64,000 nt of DNA, taken from contig JAHEJX010000002.1 in assembly GCA_024638645.1 (NCBI GenBank), forward strand, positions 22,573 through 86,572. The letters are read 5' to 3'. The first letter of the stretch is position 1, and every line of letters starts with the position of its first letter. The notes under the pieces were generated by a model, which saw only the letters and a program-made list of their open reading frames with translations, made no database searches and was not told the origin of the DNA. The DNA is from Actinomycetes bacterium (GTDB taxonomy: Bacteria > Actinomycetota > Acidimicrobiia > Spongiisociales > UBA5794). The translations under genes were made by a program, and so were the position numbers. This document shows positions 16,237 through 24,254 of the stretch, piece after piece.

Positions 16237-17300
16237 TGCAGGCGCGCTTCGTACTCTTGCCGGGCGACGGGATCGGTCCGGAGGTAACGGCCGAGGCTCG
16301 CAAGGTCCTCACTGCGGTCGCAACTCTGCACCGTCACGAATTCTCATTCGAAGAGAAGCCGATGGGCGGCATCGCGATCGACGAATTCGGCGATCCCCTG
16401 CCGGCGTCGACGGTGGTGGCCTGCCGTGCCGCAGACGCTGTGATCTTGGGTGCCGTAGGCGGACCGAAGTGGGACGATCCGACTGCCAAGACGAGGCCGG
16501 AGGCAGGGCTGCTCGCAATCCGTCAGGAGCTCGGCCTGTTCGCCAATCTCCGCCCGGTCAAACCCAATCGGCACCTCATCGAGGCTTCGCCGCTGCGACC
16601 CGAACTCGTCGAGGGAACGGACATTCTGTTCGTTCGCGAGCTCACCGGGGGCATCTACTTCGGGCCGAGCGGCGTCAGCGATGACGGTCGCTCCGCGTTT
16701 TCGACGATGGTTTACTCAGTCGGGGAGGTTGAGCGCATCGTCCGAATCGCCGCCGAGGCAGCGCGAAGCCGCAAGGGTCACCTGACCTCGGTCGACAAAG
16801 CCAACGTTCTCGAGGTATCGCGGCTTTGGCGGCGGGTTGCCGCCAAAGTCATGGAAGAGGAATACCCGGACGTGCACTACGAGGTGGTCCTCGTCGACGC
16901 CATGGCGATGCACTTGATAGCGCGTCCCCGCGACTTCGACGTCGTGGTCACCGGCAATATGTTCGGCGACATACTCACCGACGAAGCATCGATGCTGCCG
17001 GGCTCACTAGGGCTTCTTCCTTCAGCATCGCTCGGTGATCCGGGGCCGGGCCTATACGAGCCGATCCACGGCTCGGCACCGGACATTGCCGGTCGTGGCA
17101 TCGCCAATCCCCTGGCCACGATCCTTGCCTCAGCCATGGCTCTGCGGCATTCCCTAGGACTCGAAGCCGAGGCGCTGAGCGTGGAAGCGGCCGTCGATTC
17201 TGCTCTCAATGACGGGCTACGGACCGTCGACATCGCGGCCGGGGCCAAAGGCGTCAGTACGGTTGCCATGGGCGACGCCGTGGTGGCCCGGATCAACTGA
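16236..17300 (+). CDS. leuB: 3-isopropylmalate dehydrogenase
   Basis: This 354-residue NAD-dependent enzyme oxidises and decarboxylates 3-isopropylmalate in leucine synthesis. Family features include [15 protein letters not shown] at the N-terminus, AVGGPKWDD, the substrate arginine segment [13 protein letters not shown], and the metal-binding [24 protein letters not shown] followed by [30 protein letters not shown]. The start is GTG 16236, overlapping the leuA stop (TAGTG). No leuC or leuD is in the window, so isopropylmalate isomerase must be encoded elsewhere. A short GC hairpin at 17328-17340 may end the operon. Confidence 0.95.
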   Translation: MQARFVLLPGDGIGPEVTAEARKVLTAVATLHRHEFSFEEKPMGGIAIDEFGDPLPASTVVACRAADAVILGAVGGPKWDDPTAKTRPEAGLLAIRQELGLFANLRPVKPNRHLIEASPLRPELVEGTDILFVRELTGGIYFGPSGVSDDGRSAFSTMVYSVGEVERIVRIAAEAARSRKGHLTSVDKANVLEVSRLWRRVAAKVMEEEYPDVHYEVVLVDAMAMHLIARPRDFDVVVTGNMFGDILTDEASMLPGSLGLLPSASLGDPGPGLYEPIHGSAPDIAGRGIANPLATILASAMALRHSLGLEAEALSVEAAVDSALNDGLRTVDIAAGAKGVSTVAMGDAVVARIN

Positions 17301-17327
17301 CAGGGCACTTCGCCCACTCGATGAGCG

Positions 17328-17340
17328 GCCCGCAGCGGGC
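17328..17340 (+). terminator. Possible operon-end hairpin after leuB
   Basis: GCCCG and CGGGC form a 5-bp stem around CAG, 28 nt after the leuB stop, followed by TTGG rather than a long T-tract. It is a weak intrinsic-terminator candidate; the remaining part of the 138-bp gap to the peptidase gene shows no other structure I recognise. Confidence 0.35.
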
Positions 17341-17438
17341 TTGGACCCCGGCCGTTTTGGTCGAGATCGAAAAGGTGCAGTCGTTGCAGGATTCGGCTTC
17401 TTTCATCCACAAGGCGCGGCGGACCTAGTCTTCTCGCC

Positions 17439-18968
17439 GTGACATGGTCACCCCGCACCTTGCCCCTTGCCGCCGTGCTCATCCTGAGCCTGCTGGCGGC
17501 AAGCTGTTCTGGCACAAATGGGGCCCCCACCACAGCTTCCACCGAGACCCCGACAACAACGAGCCAGACGTCAACGACAACGACAACGACAACAACGGCT
17601 CCAACCACAACCGCAGACGCCTTCTCCGGCCTCATCGCGCCGGAGGCGCAAGCGCTCGGAATTGGCGATGAATACTTCCCGACTCTGGGCAACCCTGGAT
17701 ATGACGTCGATCACTACACGATCGACATGGTGTTTCAGCCAGATACGACGACACTCGACGCCGTCACCACGATCGAGGCGACGGCCACCGTCGAGCTGAC
17801 ATCCATCAATCTGGACTTCACGAAGCTGGAGGCGACCAGTGTCCACGTCGACGGTGTCGAGGCAGCGTTCCTTGCGGTCGAAGAGGATCTCGTCTTGACA
17901 CCATCGTCCGCGATTGCGCCGGGGGAGGGCTTTGTGATGGATATCACCTATGGAGGGACTCCTGGCCGGGCGCGGTCGGCCGCGGTGCCATTCGGTATCG
18001 GCTGGCAGACGGTCGATGGACAGAACTACGTCGTAGCTGAACCCGATGCCGCTCACAGCTGGTTTCCGAACAACGACCACCCGCTCGACAAGGCGACGTA
18101 TACCTTCCGAATCAACGTTCCTGACGGCACCACGGCCGCAGCAAACGGCAACCTCGTGGAACGCATCACCGACCTCGGACGCGAGATATTCGTGTGGGAG
18201 GTGACCTCGCCTATGGCTGCCTATCTCGCCACCGTCGTCATCGGTGACTTCGATATCTTCGAGGACCCCGCCGCCTCGGCCGAGTCCGGAGTGCCGATCC
18301 GTCACGTGCTGCCGGCCGGCACGACCGTCGCCGATTATCCAGGCCTGGAACGCACCGGCGAGATGATTGCCTTTCTGGAAGACCGCTTCGGTCCTTACCC
18401 GTTCGACACGTACGGCATTGCGATCGTCGATGGATTTGGAGCAGCGCTCGAGAACCAGACCTTGTCTCTCTTCGACTCGAACATCGCCATGTCATTCTTC
18501 TTCGAAGATGTACTCATCCACGAACTGGCGCATCAGTGGTATGGCAACAGCGTCAGCCCGGGGGCCTGGCAGGACATCTGGCTCAACGAGGGATTCGCTT
18601 CGTATGCGGAATGGCTGTGGATCGAACGAGAGTCATCCCGTGAAATCTTGGAGCAGGAGATTGCGCTCGAACGAGAAGACTTCGCGGGCGCCGGATTCCC
18701 AGCGCCGGGCCGGCCGCCGGTTTTCGAGCTTTTTGGCCCTGCGGTCTATCGCGTCGGAGCTATGGCGCTGCATGCTCTGCGCCTTACGGTCGGCGATGAG
18801 GCCTTCTTCGACATCATGCGAGAGCACGCGTCCCGATTCGCCGACAGCACGGCCCGGACGGCCGACTTCATAGCGGTCGCCGAGGAGGTATCCGGCCAAG
18901 ACCTGAGCGACCTCTTCAACGAGTGGCTCTTCGAGCGCCGCGTCCCGGAATTCCCGGCAGCAAGCTGA
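17439..18968 (+). CDS. M1-family metallopeptidase, lipoprotein
   Basis: This 509-residue protein has a lipoprotein signal (LAAVLILSLLAASCSG), a Thr/Pro-rich linker of about 40 residues, and an M1 peptidase body. The exopeptidase signature appears as GAALENQ in place of GAMEN, and the zinc site is HELAH at 361-365 with the third ligand E384 in WLNEGFASYAEW, exactly 18 residues after the second His. A late tyrosine segment (GPAVYRVGAMALHALR) is consistent with the transition-state Tyr. It probably digests peptides outside the membrane. Start is GTG. The usual C-terminal ERAP-type helical domain is absent; the protein is about half the length of full aminopeptidase N. Confidence 0.9.
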   Translation: MTWSPRTLPLAAVLILSLLAASCSGTNGAPTTASTETPTTTSQTSTTTTTTTTAPTTTADAFSGLIAPEAQALGIGDEYFPTLGNPGYDVDHYTIDMVFQPDTTTLDAVTTIEATATVELTSINLDFTKLEATSVHVDGVEAAFLAVEEDLVLTPSSAIAPGEGFVMDITYGGTPGRARSAAVPFGIGWQTVDGQNYVVAEPDAAHSWFPNNDHPLDKATYTFRINVPDGTTAAANGNLVERITDLGREIFVWEVTSPMAAYLATVVIGDFDIFEDPAASAESGVPIRHVLPAGTTVADYPGLERTGEMIAFLEDRFGPYPFDTYGIAIVDGFGAALENQTLSLFDSNIAMSFFFEDVLIHELAHQWYGNSVSPGAWQDIWLNEGFASYAEWLWIERESSREILEQEIALEREDFAGAGFPAPGRPPVFELFGPAVYRVGAMALHALRLTVGDEAFFDIMREHASRFADSTARTADFIAVAEEVSGQDLSDLFNEWLFERRVPEFPAAS

Positions 18969-19016
18969 CTGGTCGCAAGTGCCGGGCAATTCCGTAGGGC
19001 TCGGAAAAGGACCTAG

Positions 19017-20705
19017 CTAACGACAGGACATGACGACGATGCCGACTCGGTTGTGAGCACTGGCATCGATTTCACGCCACCAGCCGCGAATCCTCACTTC
19101 TTGACCAGGTGAGTTGTATCCGCTCGGCAAGGTGTAGACCCCCGCCGTCTGCACCTCAGGATCGACGTCCACCGTGCCGCCGCCTGAGGGCCACATGACA
19201 AGCTCATCGGCATTGTTCGACTTCGTGATGGTTACGTTCATCGGATTCGTGGTCGGCGCCGTGTTCTTCATCCACCAGCGCACAATCGGAGTGCCCCCGC
19301 TGCAGTCTTGACCTGCCACGAAAGCGGGCCCGCGCGCCGGTTGCGGCAATCCGGCCTGGCAGATCGACGCTCTCATCAGCAGGGTGGGAGCTTCCGAACC
19401 GGACACGCCAACCCAGCTCGCGATGACAGGCTTGGGATCGTTGCTGCCGCCGGTCCCTGTGAACGTACCCCACTTGCTCTGTCCACCGCTGACAGAGACC
19501 GAGTCCACTCTTGTGGATCCGTTGAATGTGATCTTCAACGTCTGAGTCGTGTTGTTGTTGTTGGTAACCCGATATCGAATGAATGCGCCATTGCCACTGC
19601 AGTCGGCGCCTGCCAGAAACACCGGAGCTATGGCATCGGACGGCGCTGCCGTAGTTGTCGTTGTCGTCGGCGGCCTCGTGGTGGTTGGTGAACCAGGAGG
19701 CTGTGACGTCGTGCTTCCTGGAGATTGCGTCGTTGTTGTTGTCGAAGGCGACGCCGTCGTCGAGTTTCCAGGCACGGTGGTCGTCGTCTGGCCGGGCACC
19801 GTCGTCGTCGTCTCTCCCGGCTCGGTGGTTGTCGTGGTGCCATCAACCGCGCCTGCTGTCGTCGCGACCGGCGGCGGTGTGGCAAGAACCTGGTTGAGCG
19901 GATCTCCCGTGGTTGCCGAGCCACCCTGGCCGACAAGCGTCGTCGCGGCGTTGCCGCCTGCGAGAATCTGCGTGTCCGGCGCACAAATGGGAATCACCAT
20001 CTGCGTCCACGTCTCGGCAATGCCGCCGCTACCTTCTGCCCAACCGGACACCCGAATGTTGCCACCCAGGTCGTAGTCCGCAGGGATGTCGTTGACACCA
20101 CTGGTTTGGGATCCGGCAAACATGAGCTCGGCGGCGCCGTCAGCCGGCCAGATCGTTTCGCCGAGCGTGCCTTCTTCGTCACTGATCGAGACGTAGATGT
20201 TGCGGTGCTCCTCTGCGGAGTTGGACAACCACCAGCGGACGACCGCCACATCGTCTCTGCAATCTGTCCCTGCCATGAATGATGGGCCCGTAAAATCGCT
20301 GGCCGACACCGTCACGCAAGGATTCGGGGCCACGGTGATCGAGCTGGCCGGTGCGTCGGTGTTTGTGGCCCACTTGGCTTCGAGAACGACAGATTTCGCC
20401 GCACTGCCGCTCCACTCGATCCGTCCACGCTTGGTCTCTTCGGCCCCGAGGCGGGCGGATCCAATGACGGCCTGCTCGTCGATCGAGATGGCAAGGGTTT
20501 CTTCGCCTGGCGTCTCGTTGGTTACCCGATACTGGACGAATGGTCCGTCTTCGTCGCAGTCGGAACCGGCCAGCAATAGCGGTCCAGGCACTTGCTCAGC
20601 GCTCGCCGGAGAAGATGAGACCACGGCGACCGCTGCCCAGGTGAGGGCGAGCGCGACAATCGCCACCAGCCCATAACGGATGCGCGAGTCACGCCGCCTA
20701 CGCAA
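19017..20705 (-). CDS. Secreted protein with duplicated two-domain unit and Thr-rich linker
   Basis: This 562-residue protein has a signal peptide (residues 11-36). It is built A-B-linker-A'-B': A about 41-130 and A' about 361-448 share PLLLAG/PVFLAGxDC and xxYRVTN patterns; B about 139-241 and B' about 455-562 share AGxDC, IVRWWxxN and an IRV/RxxGW segment. Each unit begins with an AGxDC cysteine and ends in another cysteine, suggesting one disulfide per domain. The linker, about 245-360, is Thr/Pro-rich and low in complexity. There is no membrane anchor after the signal peptide and no catalytic motif. I recognise no family; a cell-envelope or extracellular binding role is plausible. Confidence 0.8.
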   Translation of the reverse strand: MRRRRDSRIRYGLVAIVALALTWAAVAVVSSSPASAEQVPGPLLLAGSDCDEDGPFVQYRVTNETPGEETLAISIDEQAVIGSARLGAEETKRGRIEWSGSAAKSVVLEAKWATNTDAPASSITVAPNPCVTVSASDFTGPSFMAGTDCRDDVAVVRWWLSNSAEEHRNIYVSISDEEGTLGETIWPADGAAELMFAGSQTSGVNDIPADYDLGGNIRVSGWAEGSGGIAETWTQMVIPICAPDTQILAGGNAATTLVGQGGSATTGDPLNQVLATPPPVATTAGAVDGTTTTTEPGETTTTVPGQTTTTVPGNSTTASPSTTTTTQSPGSTTSQPPGSPTTTRPPTTTTTTAAPSDAIAPVFLAGADCSGNGAFIRYRVTNNNNTTQTLKITFNGSTRVDSVSVSGGQSKWGTFTGTGGSNDPKPVIASWVGVSGSEAPTLLMRASICQAGLPQPARGPAFVAGQDCSGGTPIVRWWMKNTAPTTNPMNVTITKSNNADELVMWPSGGGTVDVDPEVQTAGVYTLPSGYNSPGQEVRIRGWWREIDASAHNRVGIVVMSCR

Positions 20706-20855
20706 GATGCCTTCCCCTTGACGATGCCCTACTCGATGGAGGCCCTCTACTGCTTCACCATCGGTCCCAACCCACCTGTGGCGGGATCATAAATCAGCCG
20801 GCCGCCTAGCAAAAGAGGGAGGTGGCGAAGTTCGCGATGACTAGCGCATATCGAC

Positions 20856-21551
20856 TCAGCCATCGCTGCGAACGTCGACAACACCCGCAATGAATTCGCC
20901 GTTCGGGATGTCAACGGATCTGCCTTCAGAGACTTCAATGCGTGTAGTCGACAAGCCAATCTCGGCGATCGTGCCGTCGATGTCGCCCACACGAATCCGG
21001 TCGCCCGGGCGATAGCGATTGTGGACGTGGCGGCCGGCGGCAACATGGCGAGCGATCGGGACAGAGCCGAGACCGATGCTGAGCGCCATCGTCAGCGTAA
21101 ACCCGAACGCCAGAGCGGCCACCAGGATCAAGATGATGTTGGTGGAGATCCCGACCTGTTGGAGGGCGATCACCACTCCGATGCCGAGGATCATCGACGA
21201 CACGATCAACCTGCCGCGGCTCGCCAGCGCCGGGGAAACCCTGCGCAGCGCCGTCTCGACCAGCAGGCCCGCGATCTTGCCGAGAGCCTGAGCAATGACG
21301 ACGAGCAAGACTCCGATTGTGATGGACACGACTGCACTAGGCACTGAGTCGGTGAGTGCAGATGCCTGGCCTGGGTCGATGACGGTCAATGCCCCGAACA
21401 CGAGCACGGCGAAGACCAGGACCGGCATCAACTGGCTGACCAGCTCCTTCCACTTGTCGCCCACCCTGGCCTTGATGATCTTGGCGATCAGCCAAATCAG
21501 GATCGCAACACCGATGGCGACGGCTGCGGCCGTAATCCGTTCTTGAGTCAT
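20856..21551 (-). CDS. MscS-type mechanosensitive channel-like protein
   Basis: This 231-residue protein has three to four hydrophobic helices (residues about 8-25, 41-60, 71-95, 115-150) and then a soluble beta domain (VHNRYRPGDRIRVGDIDGTIAEIGLSTTRIEVSEGRSVDIPNGEF) typical of MscS: the GDxIxV...GxVxxIxxxxTxI pattern. The classical Ala/Gly-rich pore helix is only approximate, and the alpha-beta C-terminal domain is missing, so it is a short MscS relative. I start at ATG 21549-21551, since the upstream frame is antisense-like and it follows the anti-sigma gene by four bases. Thus it forms the last gene of a sigma/anti-sigma operon. Confidence 0.82.
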   Translation of the reverse strand: MTQERITAAAVAIGVAILIWLIAKIIKARVGDKWKELVSQLMPVLVFAVLVFGALTVIDPGQASALTDSVPSAVVSITIGVLLVVIAQALGKIAGLLVETALRRVSPALASRGRLIVSSMILGIGVVIALQQVGISTNIILILVAALAFGFTLTMALSIGLGSVPIARHVAAGRHVHNRYRPGDRIRVGDIDGTIAEIGLSTTRIEVSEGRSVDIPNGEFIAGVVDVRSDG

Positions 21552-21555
21552 GGCT

Positions 21556-21873
21556 CTACTCCGTGTCGGCCGATTCGTCGGAATCGGGTTGGTTGGAATC
21601 CAAGACTTCGGCTGCGCCGGGACTGTATTCGACGACCGCCCTTCCCATGGCCGCGGCGACATCTGCTCCGAAGCGGGCGACGTGCGCCACGAACTCCGCA
21701 AGCCTGATTCGCTCCATCACAGGCTCGGTCAGGTCCGCCGTCAACTCGCCCTGCCACAGCTCGGCTAAGAAAGCCTGGCATTCGTCACAGTCGACCACAT
21801 GTTCGTCGAGGCTCTCGTCGAGCCCATCGACGAACGCAAAGAGGAGGTCGTCGGTGGTCTGGCAGGACCTCAT
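21556..21873 (-). CDS. Zinc-finger anti-sigma factor (ZAS-type)
   Basis: This 105-residue protein begins MRSCQTTDDLLFAFVDGLDESLDEHVVDCDECQAFLAEL, giving the zinc-binding H-x3-C-x2-C (HVVDCDEC) of the ZAS anti-sigma family. The remaining segment is acidic and helical with no membrane helix, unlike many anti-sigma factors. The start is ATG 21871-21873, overlapping the sigma-factor TGA (ATGA) with GGAGGAG six bases upstream; a GTG six bases earlier has no room for a ribosome-binding site. It should bind the sigma factor encoded immediately upstream and keep it inactive, possibly in response to a redox or envelope signal. Confidence 0.8.
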   Translation of the reverse strand: MRSCQTTDDLLFAFVDGLDESLDEHVVDCDECQAFLAELWQGELTADLTEPVMERIRLAEFVAHVARFGADVAAAMGRAVVEYSPGAAEVLDSNQPDSDESADTE

Positions 21874-22409
21874 TGCCACTCCTCCATAGCTGTGCGCAAG
21901 GAGCGCCTCGCTCGCAAGATTCTCGTGCGGACCGTATTGAGCGGCATGTCGAGGTCGTCTGCAATCTCTTGATAGGGCATACCGCCGTACTCCCGCATAA
22001 CCAACGGAATCCGCAGGTCATCGGGTAGAGCTTCGATGGCTGCCCTGAGGTCTGCTGCCATCTGCCCCCGCATGGCGTCGCGCTCCGGTCCCGACGCGGC
22101 GGGAGTCTCGGGAAGGGCTTCCGCGGGATACTCCCTACGGCGCTGCACGGCATTCAGCGCAAGGTTGGTCGCAATGCGATACAACCAGCTGCGGACTGCG
22201 GCTTGGCCGCGAAAGTCCGCAAGAGCCTTGTATGCCCTCACGAATGCGTCTTGTGCCACGTCTTGTGCGAGCACTGGGTTCCTCACCACTCTCAATGCGG
22301 CTCCATAGACAAAGTCTTGGTGCCGTCTGATCAATTCGCCGAAAGCCTCCAAATCCGACTCGACCGCAGCAACGAGTTCAAGGTCCGTCATATCTCGGTA
22401 GTCAGCCAT
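21870..22409 (-). CDS. ECF-family RNA polymerase sigma factor
   Basis: This 179-residue protein has sigma-70 region 2 (ELIRRHQDFVYGAALRVVRNPVLAQDVAQDAFVRAYKALADFRGQAAVRSWLYRIATNLALNAVQRRR, with the RPAED-like block) and region 4 (ALPDDLRIPLVMREYGGMPYQEIADDLDMPLNTVRTRILRARRSLR) joined by a short linker. Region 3 is absent, as in ECF sigmas. The ATG 22407-22409 is used; frames reaching 22739 have no coding support. It is followed by its anti-sigma factor and an MscS-like channel, so the unit probably responds to envelope or osmotic stress. A putative self-type promoter lies at 22481-22506. Confidence 0.92.
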   Translation of the reverse strand: MADYRDMTDLELVAAVESDLEAFGELIRRHQDFVYGAALRVVRNPVLAQDVAQDAFVRAYKALADFRGQAAVRSWLYRIATNLALNAVQRRREYPAEALPETPAASGPERDAMRGQMAADLRAAIEALPDDLRIPLVMREYGGMPYQEIADDLDMPLNTVRTRILRARRSLRTAMEEWQ

Positions 22410-22833
22410 GGCCGGCCTTCCCCGAGACGGGGACCCCCTTAGGTTTGTACTCATCGCTTGTGCGCGATCACTTTCGTTTTTGACACCGGTGAACGGCGAG
22501 AGTTCCCGGAGATTGCCGCGTTGCGGGCTCCAGCCGGGATTATGGCCCATCGATACCCAGAAACCGTTGCAACAGGCCGTTTCAGGCTGCCGCGGATAAA
22601 GACTCCAAGGATTTCCGATCTCGGAGAACTTTCGTCGTACTGCCGTGTCATATCTTCGAAACTCAATTCCTCGCCAGGGGTCGCACCGCCCCCGGCAGGA
22701 TGGCGTCCGACGGGTGATCGTCTGTACCAACCCCCTCACGGATCTGCTCGTAGGGGCGCCGCTAGCGGTTAGGGGCCTGCATTGCAGGCCCCTGACTGCG
22801 TCTGCGAGCTGATTTCGGGTAGCGTCTCACGCT
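22410..22833 (+). other. Divergent intergenic region between ECF sigma and transhydrogenase genes
   Basis: This 424-bp stretch has no convincing gene on either strand. It holds the putative ECF promoter near the sigma gene and, close to the transhydrogenase start, a perfect 10-bp inverted repeat, AGGGGCCTGC at 22771-22780 and GCAGGCCCCT at 22784-22793 around ATT, without a T-tract, so more probably an operator or leader hairpin than a terminator. Confidence 0.5.
22481..22506 (-). promoter_or_regulatory. Possible ECF-type promoter of the sigma/anti-sigma/MscS operon
   Basis: On the minus strand GGAAC (22506-22502) is followed by a 16-nt spacer and TGTCA (22485-22481), resembling ECF -35/-10 spacing, about 72 nt before the sigma gene ATG. 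It is a candidate self-regulated promoter and needs mapping of the transcript start. Confidence 0.4.
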
Positions 22834-23958
22834 ATGCCCACAGTCGGAGTGCCAGCGGAGGTTGCCGAAGGCGAAAGACGAGTCGCACTCGTTCCCGCCA
22901 CGGTGGCCAAACTCACCTCTTCGGGCTGGAATGTCAATGTCGAGAGCGGCGCCGGGACGGCTGCCGGGTTCCCAGACGCGCAATACTCCACGGCCGGGGC
23001 GACAGTTACGGATCGGGCCGCGGCCCTTGCGTCAGAGGTGGTTGTCGGTGTCTCCCCTCCACCAGCCGACTTGGTCAGGTCATTACAACCCGGGTCCACG
23101 GTTGCCGGATTCCTGGAGCCGTACGTCAACGAAGAGCTGATGCGGGCCACCTGTGAAAGCGGCCTCACGGCAATTGCCGTCGAGGCGATACCGCGAACAA
23201 CGCTGGCGCAGTCGATGGATGCGCTCTCCAGCCAGACCAACCTCGCCGGATACGCCGCAGTGCTGCTCGCGGCACACGACGCCCCGAAGGTGTTCCCGAT
23301 GATGGTCACCGCAGCCGGCACGATCGCCCCCGCCCGCGTCCTCATCTTGGGTGTTGGAGTGGCGGGCCTGCAGGCAATAGCCACTGCACGCCGGCTCGGG
23401 GCAGTAGTGCACGCCTACGACATTCGTCCAGAGACGGCCGAACAGGTGGAGTCCCTCGGGGCCAAGTTCGTTGCCGCTCCCACTGCCGACGCCGATGCGG
23501 GCGGATATGCCGTAGAGGTCGAAGAAGACATCCAGGCAAGACAACACGCGGCGCTCGCCCCATACGTCGCCCAGGCGGACATCATCGTCACCACCGCCCA
23601 GATCCCTGGTCGCCCGGCTCCCCTTCTCGTCACCACGGAGATGGTGAGCACCATGCACGCCGGTTCGGTGATAGTCGACATGGCAGCCGGCACGGGCGGC
23701 AACGTCGAGCCGTCGCGGCCGGACGAGGTGATCGATGTCGGAGGGGCCCGGATCCACGGTCCGACCAACCTGGCTGCGCACGTGCCCGGCGACGCTTCAC
23801 GGATGTACAGCCGCAACCTCGAAACGATGCTCGAGCGGTTGGCGAGTCTCGAGGACGCGCTCACTGAAGATGCGATCTTCTCAGAGGCAGCCGTGATCGT
23901 CGAAGGCAAGGCGCAGCACCCGCGAACCAGAGCATTGCTCGGATTGGACGAAACGTGA
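22834..23958 (+). CDS. pntAA: NAD(P) transhydrogenase subunit alpha part 1
   Basis: This 374-residue soluble protein forms domain I of proton-translocating transhydrogenase, binding NAD(H). It starts MPTVGVPAEVAEGERRVALVPATVAKL as in the alanine dehydrogenase/PNT family, and carries the Rossmann glycine loop VLILGVGVAGLQAIATARRLGAVVHAYD. The IARGKAQH-like end (IVEGKAQHPRTRALLGL) is present. It overlaps pntAB by four bases (GTGA). Three separate genes for the enzyme are usual for bacteria such as Rhodospirillum; the enzyme makes NADPH from NADH using the proton gradient and sits in the cytoplasmic membrane. Confidence 0.93.
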   Translation: MPTVGVPAEVAEGERRVALVPATVAKLTSSGWNVNVESGAGTAAGFPDAQYSTAGATVTDRAAALASEVVVGVSPPPADLVRSLQPGSTVAGFLEPYVNEELMRATCESGLTAIAVEAIPRTTLAQSMDALSSQTNLAGYAAVLLAAHDAPKVFPMMVTAAGTIAPARVLILGVGVAGLQAIATARRLGAVVHAYDIRPETAEQVESLGAKFVAAPTADADAGGYAVEVEEDIQARQHAALAPYVAQADIIVTTAQIPGRPAPLLVTTEMVSTMHAGSVIVDMAAGTGGNVEPSRPDEVIDVGGARIHGPTNLAAHVPGDASRMYSRNLETMLERLASLEDALTEDAIFSEAAVIVEGKAQHPRTRALLGLDET

Positions 23959-24254
23959 GCGCCGTATTCATCTCGGGCATCGTGGTTTTCGTTCTCGCCG
24001 CCTTCGTCGGGCTCGAGGTCATCTCCAAAGTGCCACCCACGCTGCACACGCCACTCATGTCGGGAGCGAACGCCATCTCGGGAATCACAATCGTGGGCGC
24101 CGTCGCCGCCGCGGGCATCGGGGAGGGCACCGTTGCCGCCGTGCTCGGGTTCCTGGCCGTGACAACTGCGACGATCAACGTCGTAGGTGGGTTCATGGTG
24201 ACGGACCGCATGCTCGAGATGTTCAAGAAGAAGCCGAGCAAGCCCAATGGTTGA
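23955..24254 (+). CDS. pntAB: NAD(P) transhydrogenase subunit alpha part 2
   Basis: This 99-residue membrane protein supplies part of the proton channel, with three to four helices (about residues 3-22, 31-58, 60-82). The characteristic segment is LEVISKVPPTLHTPLMSGANAISGITIVGAV, shared by PntA C-terminal and PntAB proteins. Start is a GTG overlapping the pntAA stop, and its end overlaps the pntB start by 8 nt, indicating translational coupling and fixed stoichiometry. Confidence 0.92.
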   Translation: MSAVFISGIVVFVLAAFVGLEVISKVPPTLHTPLMSGANAISGITIVGAVAAAGIGEGTVAAVLGFLAVTTATINVVGGFMVTDRMLEMFKKKPSKPNG

